Source: Lewinella cohaerens DSM 23179 (GTDB taxonomy: Bacteria; Bacteroidota; Bacteroidia; Chitinophagales; Saprospiraceae). Taken from it: a DNA stretch of 57,494 nt. The stretch spans positions 158,155-215,648 of the forward strand of contig NZ_KB903587.1 of assembly GCF_000379805.1 (NCBI RefSeq). Reading direction: 5' to 3'. This document shows, one piece after another, positions 51,264 to 57,494 of this stretch (within the stretch, counting starts at the first letter, position 1; each line of letters begins with the position of its first letter). Under the pieces are notes generated by a model. It worked only from the letters and a program-made list of their open reading frames with translations, was not told where the DNA came from and ran no database searches. The translations under genes were made by a program, and so were the position numbers.

Positions 51264-54155
51264 TTACATGCTGTAAGAAACGCCGAAGCTGAATTCAATT
51301 CCGCGCTTGTAGTTTTGGAAAACATACTCCTGACCTTTAAAGTCGGAATAGCGGCGGAAATCAGGATTCAAAAGGTTTCGAGCCCGGAAGGTCGTTTTGA
51401 AACCGCTTATTTTTTTACTCAATGAGAAGTCTAATTGACCACGACCTTTCTCAAAGATATCAGGTGTACCTACTGCACCAACAGAGGCAAGGCGATCGTC
51501 GAAATAGTTGTATGCCAAAATACCGTCCCATCCTTTCTCTGCATTGGTGTAGCTCAGGTTTAGGTTGGCAACGATAGGTGACTGGCCAGCAAACTGGCGC
51601 TCACACTCAAAATCAGGATCAACATCACGGCTAAGCTCACACTCAAGCTCATCAATCGTAACAGAACTGTTGATATAAGCCAAGTTTGCACTAATATTGA
51701 ATTCTTCTAAAGTCGGTGTAATGAAGTCAAGGTTCTTACGAACTTCAATCTCTGCACCGTACAATTCTCCTGATTCCGTATTCTCCCAAGTAAACTGAGG
51801 GTTACCTGCAAAACGGTAAGTCGATACGATAGGGTCTGTGAACTTCTTGTAGAAAGCACTTACTGCCAGTACTTCACCTGCATTAGGGAATACTTCGTAA
51901 CGCAAATCCAGGTTGGTGATGTTTGTAATCGTCAGGTCAGGGTTACCAAACAAGGTAGGCTCACCAATCGCTCCGAATGAACCGAAGGGCGCAACTTCCC
52001 GCATATTAGGGCGAGCAATAGTTTGGGTGGCACTTGCACGTAGATTTGAGTTATCAGATACGGCATACACCAAGTTCAAAGCTGGCAATAAGGAGAAAGT
52101 ATCAATAATTGCTTGGTTCCGTTCGATACGATCAAAATCAGGTGAGTCTTTTGCTAGTTCCGAACCAACAACATCACTTTCAACTTCGATATTCGTTTGC
52201 TCAGCACGAGCGCCTGCAATTACTTTTAGTTTACCAAACTCCAAAGTCGTCATCAGGTAACCAGCAGCAATATCGTATTTGCCGATATAACTGTTGCTCA
52301 ATAGCGAGTTGTCTATGAGGTATACGCCAACAACATTACTACCTGGCTCACCACCAATGACGCCGATATTATCAGAGCCAAAGTAAGTACCTGCATTACC
52401 TTCTGATTCACCAAACGTTAGTCCGTCACGCTGGCCATAGATATACTGTACTTCGTTGAAGTCACGTTCCTTGGTATTGTAGAGACCACCGAATTTGATG
52501 CTATTGCCTTTTGCCTTTTTCTGTAGAAAAGGAACAGTGATATCCAATTTCCCTTGGTAGGTATCATCGGTAAGATCACGCCAAAAGCGAGTAGGCAGGG
52601 TAAACTGTGATTCGTTAATATCAAATCGATCTTGATCAAAGCCATAAGCGAAGAAACGCAAGTCTGGCTCGTTTTGCTCAGAGTCAACGTAATTCGCTGC
52701 CCATTCGATGCGGGTTTTATTTAATCCCACAAGGGTATGTTCACCGCTAACAACGTAGCTGACAAGCTCTCTTTGTAACAAACTTTGCGTTTGTGAAGAG
52801 AAGAAATTCCCTTCACCACCAATACCGTAATCATCATAATCACCAACCAACTCGCGTCCAGTAAGAAACGATTGGTGGCTGTATATGCTGTAAACATTTA
52901 TCGCATTGGAACTGTTGGGGCGGAAAGAAAGCCCTAGCATACCATTTACTGTTGGCGACTCTTCACTCTTGGCTTCGGTAAGGCCAAAGTTAGCGATCAA
53001 CTGGTCTTCACCAGGAGAAGCAAAGTAGCTAGCGTTCGTTCCGTTCTTAAATTGCGTAAAATCTTTTGAGTAGCTCCCTGTCGCAAAAACACCCAATTTG
53101 GCATTTCCACCAAATTCGAATTGATTTCCTACGCTAAAGCTAAGGCTGTGATCAATACCTGCATCCATAACTACAGGCTGCATATCGTGCTCTAGTGAAC
53201 GGATACCTTTATCCAGAAATCCGGCAATCTCATCATCTCTGCGGGCCTCACGGGCTGCACTACGTTCGAAAGCTCCAAGCTCACGAGCGGCAGGATCAAT
53301 AATAGCAGATGGGATATCTGCACTTCCATCCAGAAAACCTAGGCCATCAATACCAGGATTAGAGTAGCCCAAGAAATCTTCCGTCAAATTGTTCTGTGAA
53401 TTGTAGGCTGCTGAAGCAGAAACAGACCAAGTGAAACGCTCAGGTAAAGCTTTCAGCTTAATGTTTACACTACCTCCGGTAAAATCACCAGGAAGATCTG
53501 GTGTAAAAGTTTTGGAGGTTACAATATTATCAAGGATACTGGTTGGAATAAGATCCAACTGTGCGCTATTGCGGTAAGGGTCAATTGAAGGCAAACGCAA
53601 GCCGTTAAGGGTCGTCGCAGAGTAGCGATCACCCAGACCACGTACATATACATACTTGCCATCAACAATTGTGGTACCTGTTACTTTCGTCAAGGCAGCA
53701 GCAGCATCTCCTGCACCAAGGCGAGAGATTTCCGCAGCAGAAATGATATCCTGTACCTTGTCCGCTTTCTTACGCAGCATAAGTACTGCGTTCTCGCTAC
53801 GCTCCAAGGCTTTTTCTACCACTACAATTTCTTCCAGGTCAATCCCCCCTTCTTCCGCAGAGAGGATGATATCTACGACTGTGGTTTCGTTGGCCACTAC
53901 CACTGCTTCTACCTTGGTATCAGGATAACCGATGTAGCTGGCAACAAGCGTGTAGGTGCCCGGAACAATCTGGAAAGAGAATTTCCCATCGATGTAATCA
54001 GATTGTCCACCAATAGAGGTTCCTTCGGCGAGGACGTTGGCTCCGTAAAGGATTTCTCCTTCGGAATCATAAATGGTGCCCGTAATTGCACCCTTTTGAG
54101 CTTGCAGGCTTAACGCTAAGAACAAGCTAATAATTAAGATAAATGCGTTTCGCAT
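51264..54155 (-). CDS. TonB-dependent receptor with carboxypeptidase-regulatory-like N-terminal domain
   Basis: A 963-residue outer-membrane receptor. The signal peptide (MRNAFILIISLFLALSLQAQ) precedes a CarboxypepD_reg-like domain (residues ~20-110; GAITGTIYDSEGEILYGANV). A plug domain (~120-235; DVQDIISAAEISRLGAGDA-like segment, then TTIVDGKYVYVRGLGDRYS) and a 22-strand barrel ending in the aromatic C terminus EFSFGVSYSM follow. Family members import large or scarce nutrients using TonB energy. It is not a SusC of the classic SusC/D pair, as no SusD is present. The upstream gene on the same strand is the T9SS surface protein at 54505, separated by a terminator. The next downstream gene is the PiT-like transporter. 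The substrate is unknown. Confidence 0.93.
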   Translation of the reverse strand: MRNAFILIISLFLALSLQAQKGAITGTIYDSEGEILYGANVLAEGTSIGGQSDYIDGKFSFQIVPGTYTLVASYIGYPDTKVEAVVVANETTVVDIILSAEEGGIDLEEIVVVEKALERSENAVLMLRKKADKVQDIISAAEISRLGAGDAAAALTKVTGTTIVDGKYVYVRGLGDRYSATTLNGLRLPSIDPYRNSAQLDLIPTSILDNIVTSKTFTPDLPGDFTGGSVNIKLKALPERFTWSVSASAAYNSQNNLTEDFLGYSNPGIDGLGFLDGSADIPSAIIDPAARELGAFERSAAREARRDDEIAGFLDKGIRSLEHDMQPVVMDAGIDHSLSFSVGNQFEFGGNAKLGVFATGSYSKDFTQFKNGTNASYFASPGEDQLIANFGLTEAKSEESPTVNGMLGLSFRPNSSNAINVYSIYSHQSFLTGRELVGDYDDYGIGGEGNFFSSQTQSLLQRELVSYVVSGEHTLVGLNKTRIEWAANYVDSEQNEPDLRFFAYGFDQDRFDINESQFTLPTRFWRDLTDDTYQGKLDITVPFLQKKAKGNSIKFGGLYNTKERDFNEVQYIYGQRDGLTFGESEGNAGTYFGSDNIGVIGGEPGSNVVGVYLIDNSLLSNSYIGKYDIAAGYLMTTLEFGKLKVIAGARAEQTNIEVESDVVGSELAKDSPDFDRIERNQAIIDTFSLLPALNLVYAVSDNSNLRASATQTIARPNMREVAPFGSFGAIGEPTLFGNPDLTITNITNLDLRYEVFPNAGEVLAVSAFYKKFTDPIVSTYRFAGNPQFTWENTESGELYGAEIEVRKNLDFITPTLEEFNISANLAYINSSVTIDELECELSRDVDPDFECERQFAGQSPIVANLNLSYTNAEKGWDGILAYNYFDDRLASVGAVGTPDIFEKGRGQLDFSLSKKISGFKTTFRARNLLNPDFRRYSDFKGQEYVFQNYKRGIEFSFGVSYSM

Positions 54156-54413
54156 TGGAATAGTAAATTTTGCACTAGTTACTAAATCAAAGACAGCTTC
54201 GTGCCTTTTTTACACTAAGCTTCCGCAAAGGTCGATGATTAGCTTAAACTAGGTGTTAAATATTTTTCAGTAGTGTTAACTTTACGTAAACGACAATACT
54301 TATTACTAGAATTCAAAAAAATAGCCAAACAATATTCCGAACTACCTCATTATGAGTCCTTAAGAATTCTATAGCTATTGCTAAAAAATGAAATTCTTTG
54401 GGTTAAAACAACA

Positions 54414-54444
54414 ATCTCCCCCACCCAAAAAGGATGGAGGAGAT
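54414..54444 (-). terminator. Intrinsic terminator of the T9SS surface protein gene
   Basis: On the minus strand ATCTCCTCCATCC and GGGTGGGGGAGAT pair over 13 bp (two G-U) around TTTTT, followed by TGTTGTTTT. It lies ~60 nt downstream of the stop codon at 54505, within the 349-nt gap before the TonB receptor. Confidence 0.85.
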
Positions 54445-54504
54445 CATATATAAGCTTAGATATGTGAATTATACCACACTTCTACTAAGCTATCAAGATA
54501 CAGA

Positions 54505-57494
54505 TTAATGGCTCACAACCAACTTCTGCAAGAGCTGTGTTCCTTCTGCTTCCAATACAATTACATATACCCCTTGAGGAAGTACACGAGTATTGATGGT
54601 TACCGCCTGAGGGCCATCATTTAGACGCTCATTAGACATAACAGTCATAACAGAACGACCAAGTGCGTCCACTACAGAGATGTTTACGCTAGCAGCGGCA
54701 GGTAGCTCGAAAGTAACCATGGTCTGCTGATTTGCAGGATTAGGAACAGGAGCATCCAAAAGGAAGCCGTTACCAAACTGAGTATTCACGCCAGTAGTAA
54801 GATCTACAACACCGTACTCATTCATCGCTGTCCAGCCTAGGTACCAAGGAGTACCAAAAGGACCATTACCCGGAGCAAAAGCACCGTAGTAAGCAACATC
54901 CTCAAAGAAGTCATCAGAAGTTCCTACTGCACCAGAAGCAGCTGGCTGGCCATACTGAGGGCGTGGGTCAATAGCACCACTACGGTCCATGTTTTGTAAA
55001 ACAGGATCTTCAATGACGTTACCATTTGTGGTAAAAGTAGCAGCAACAGTAGCAGAGCTACCATCAACGATTACTTCGTCGGTATCTACGGCTACGAACA
55101 GGTCAGCATCAGTAGTTCCTGCACCAAATCCGAAAAAGAAGTTATTGTTGAATGCCAAGTCGCCAGCTTGTAGACGATCAAAGGCATCAACACCATCACG
55201 GTCCTCAATTGCTATGGCAATTCCAGGAAAATCAGTGAAGATGGAGTTGTTGTAGAATCCACCAGCGTTGTCACGCATCAGGATAGCGAAATCATCTGCA
55301 TCGCCACCAGGCAGGTTCGTTACATCTGCACCTAAACCGATATAAGTAGCATTATAGATAGTTGGCTGGCTGAAAGGAGCCTGGTTGTCAGGGCTAGCAC
55401 CATCATGCTCACCAGCACGGCCGGTAGAATTATCAGGGTTCTGAACAGAGAACCAGAATTGACCACGACCGCGGTAACCGAAGTCATAATCAAAGGCATC
55501 GTCACCACAACCAGAAACGGCTGCGTGCTTAACATCTACAGTTCCACCAAAGAACTCAATACCATCATCAAGGTTAGCGATAACTTCGATGTAGTCAATT
55601 TCTGTACCTGATCCTACACCACCAAGGGTAAGACCGTTGATCTCATCACCAGGAGCAAGAGCTGCACCACCGTGACGGATAGAAACATAACGTAGAACAC
55701 CACTATTGTCGGCATCATCAGGAGTGTCACCACCACCAAAAGCAGTACGTGGTTCAACAGTAATACCTTCGATGTTATCAGCACCACCTGGGCGAGCAAT
55801 AGTAGCGTTACCAAGGATGATTAAACCACCCCATTCGCCACGATCTTCGATAAGGAAATCCTCTGAATCGTTTAGATCATCATCAGCAGCAGTAAAAATA
55901 ATTGGGTCAGCAGAAGTACCGTTGGCAAAGATTTGTGCGCCTTGAGTAATGATCAAGCCAGAAGTGTTGTCACCAGTAGTGATTAGGTTAGCCTCTTGGC
56001 CACGAATCACCGTACCAGCTTCGATGTTTAGCACACCACCTTCTTCCAAGAATACAAGACCATCAAGGATATAACACTGGTCAGAAGTCCAGTTGTAAGT
56101 ATTATCACCCTGGAGGTCTGCATCAGTGATAATGTTACAGTCAAACTGGTCGATAGGTGTTACTAGGTCTCCTAAGTAACCATAAGCATCAAGTGCTGTC
56201 CAACCGTTCAACCACAATTCATTGTTACCAAAAGCGCCACGGTAACTAACCTGCTGGAAGAAACTATCTCCACCAGTAGGGTTACCACCCAAATCTGGGC
56301 TACCAGCATTCAAGCGTGGATCAAGGCCACCATTTGGTGTACGACTGATGCCCGCAAGCGTAGGATCGACAAATGTATTGTTAGCAGCAGAAAGATTAGC
56401 GGCTACATCTGAAGAAGAAGCAACTTGGGCTTCGTTCTGATCAACAGCCGTAAATAATGCAGCAGCATCGCTACCAGCACCAAAGTCAAACCAAGTGTTA
56501 TTGGCAAAAGCCAAATCGCCAGCTTGAAGACGTTCGAAAGAACTCTCTGTATCACGATCTTCAACCGCCAAACCAACAGATGGGAAGCCAGTGAAGATAG
56601 AATTGTTGTAGAAGCCACCTGCGTTATCGCGCATCAAAATGCCGAAATCATCCGCATCACCACCAGAACCGGTAGCACCATTTCCAATACCAATGTAAGT
56701 AGCATTGTAAATAGTAGGCTGACTGAATGGAGCTTGGTTATCAGGGCTAGCACCATCATGCTCACCAGCACGGCCGGTAGAGTATTCAGCACTCTGAAGA
56801 GAGAACCAGAATTGTCCCTTACCACGGTAACCAAAATCATAATCGTAAGAATCATCACCACAGAAAGAAACAGCAGCGTGCTTTACGTCTACGGTACCTC
56901 CAAACCACTCGATACCATCATCAAGGTTGGCGAATACTTCTACGAAGTCAATTTCAGTACCTGATCCTACACCACCAAGGGTGAGGCCGTTAATTTCGTC
57001 ACCAGGAGCCAAGGCAGCACCACCGTGGCGAATAGATACGTAACGTAGAACACCACTATTATCAGTATCATCCGGAGTGTCACCACCACCAAATGTGGTA
57101 CGTGGTTCAACTGTAATACCTTCGATGTTGTCCATACCACCAGGGCGAGCAACAGTACCGTAACCAAGGATGATCAGACCACCCCACTCACCACGATCTT
57201 GTGCAGTGAAATCACCTGCATCGGCAATATCATCATCTTCAGCAGTAAAGATAATAGGCTGATCAGCCGTTCCTTCTGCATAAATTTGAGCACCACGGGC
57301 AATGATCAATGCAGAAGCGTTATCTCCCACATTAGGTTTAGCACGAACTACTGTCCCTGCTTCGATGTTCAGGCGACCGCCTTCTTCAAGAAAAACAAGA
57401 CCATCTAATACATAAGTATTGTCATTGGTCCAGTTGTAAGTTTGCCCAGCTTCTAAATCAGTATCTGTGATATCTACCACAGTCTGTGCTGAAA
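54505..57494 (-). CDS. Internally duplicated T9SS type A surface protein (5' end beyond window)
   Basis: The frame runs off the right edge; the first complete codons there read SAQTVVDIT, apparently the end of a signal peptide. At least 990 residues are visible. Two ~440-residue repeats follow (about 57480-56175 and 56155-54820). Each has 'TYNWTxDxxYxLDGLVFLEEGG', 'GEWGGLIILG', 'GGDTPDDxDNSGVLRYVSIR', 'DGIExFGGTVDVKHAAVS', 'GRAGEHDGASPDNQAPFSQP' and 'ILMRDNAGGFYNNSIF'. They probably form a right-handed beta-helix. The Por-secretion (type A) tail begins DAPVPNPANQQTMVTFEL and ends LQKLVVSH. It is near the TonB-dependent receptor in a layout that I recall recurring in Bacteroidota, where the pair may act together. 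Function unknown. Confidence 0.9.
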   Translation of the reverse strand, partial: SAQTVVDITDTDLEAGQTYNWTNDNTYVLDGLVFLEEGGRLNIEAGTVVRAKPNVGDNASALIIARGAQIYAEGTADQPIIFTAEDDDIADAGDFTAQDRGEWGGLIILGYGTVARPGGMDNIEGITVEPRTTFGGGDTPDDTDNSGVLRYVSIRHGGAALAPGDEINGLTLGGVGSGTEIDFVEVFANLDDGIEWFGGTVDVKHAAVSFCGDDSYDYDFGYRGKGQFWFSLQSAEYSTGRAGEHDGASPDNQAPFSQPTIYNATYIGIGNGATGSGGDADDFGILMRDNAGGFYNNSIFTGFPSVGLAVEDRDTESSFERLQAGDLAFANNTWFDFGAGSDAAALFTAVDQNEAQVASSSDVAANLSAANNTFVDPTLAGISRTPNGGLDPRLNAGSPDLGGNPTGGDSFFQQVSYRGAFGNNELWLNGWTALDAYGYLGDLVTPIDQFDCNIITDADLQGDNTYNWTSDQCYILDGLVFLEEGGVLNIEAGTVIRGQEANLITTGDNTSGLIITQGAQIFANGTSADPIIFTAADDDLNDSEDFLIEDRGEWGGLIILGNATIARPGGADNIEGITVEPRTAFGGGDTPDDADNSGVLRYVSIRHGGAALAPGDEINGLTLGGVGSGTEIDYIEVIANLDDGIEFFGGTVDVKHAAVSGCGDDAFDYDFGYRGRGQFWFSVQNPDNSTGRAGEHDGASPDNQAPFSQPTIYNATYIGLGADVTNLPGGDADDFAILMRDNAGGFYNNSIFTDFPGIAIAIEDRDGVDAFDRLQAGDLAFNNNFFFGFGAGTTDADLFVAVDTDEVIVDGSSATVAATFTTNGNVIEDPVLQNMDRSGAIDPRPQYGQPAASGAVGTSDDFFEDVAYYGAFAPGNGPFGTPWYLGWTAMNEYGVVDLTTGVNTQFGNGFLLDAPVPNPANQQTMVTFELPAAASVNISVVDALGRSVMTVMSNERLNDGPQAVTINTRVLPQGVYVIVLEAEGTQLLQKLVVSH

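Noticed and set aside
1-57494. tRNA, rRNA or T9SS machinery genes
   Set aside because: No cloverleaf-like tRNA, rRNA segments or Por/Spr machinery were seen, only T9SS cargo.

Overview
The window comes from a member of the Bacteroidota, most likely a Saprospiria (Lewinella/Haliscomenobacter-like) bacterium. The basis is the large number of secreted proteins ending in type IX secretion (T9SS) sorting domains of both type A (Por-tail) and type B (gliding-motility C-terminal), together with SprB, PKD, P-domain and choice-of-anchor L modules, a carboxypeptidase-regulatory-domain TonB receptor, and weak or absent Shine-Dalgarno sites. No genus can be fixed from sequence alone. There are no rRNA or tRNA genes, no CRISPR array and no transposase. 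None of the T9SS machinery genes is present, only its cargo.

Layout. 1-4.1 kb: end of a VPS10/BNR-type propeller protein, an AraC regulator and a PQQ-like propeller protein, all on +. 4.1-9.2 kb: pirin, a MOSC protein (-), a WG-repeat protein, a small T9SS type A protein and two overlapping small membrane-protein genes. 9.3-20.3 kb: eight consecutive minus-strand genes, headed by a 1429-residue PKD/T9SS protein. They include a transglutaminase-like protein, an OmpA-family protein, a lipoprotein and two paralogous one-TM proteins with an identical N-terminal motif. 20.6-25.5 kb: a pappalysin-like protein lacking its catalytic glutamate, a small membrane protein in a repeat-rich island, a GH36 alpha-galactosidase, an acyl-ACP thioesterase and a lipoprotein. 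25.7-46.2 kb: three giant surface proteins (1804, 2385 and 2045 residues) and an ADP-ribosylglycohydrolase. 46.8-49.8 kb: an overlapping DUF368-aroE-proline dehydrogenase operon. 49.9-57.5 kb: a PiT-like transporter, a TonB-dependent receptor and an internally duplicated T9SS surface protein cut by the right edge.

About 23 kb encodes very large adhesin-like or surface proteins made of tandem Ig-like, PKD or SprB repeats. The two largest are tandem paralogs that differ mainly in repeat number (21 versus 16 units). Intergenic regions hold several families of small dispersed palindromic repeats. The most striking is a 124-146 nt element with two nested inverted repeats, found immediately upstream of the start codons of two unrelated minus-strand genes (32.1 and 46.2 kb). 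It is the best candidate here for something undescribed: a MITE-like element, a structured 5' leader, or both. Other noteworthy signals are the pseudo-metalloprotease, the GTQFKH-motif paralogs, a signal-peptide-bearing pirin behind an inverted repeat that brackets a promoter-like motif, and a possible phosphate-linked surface cluster at the right end.
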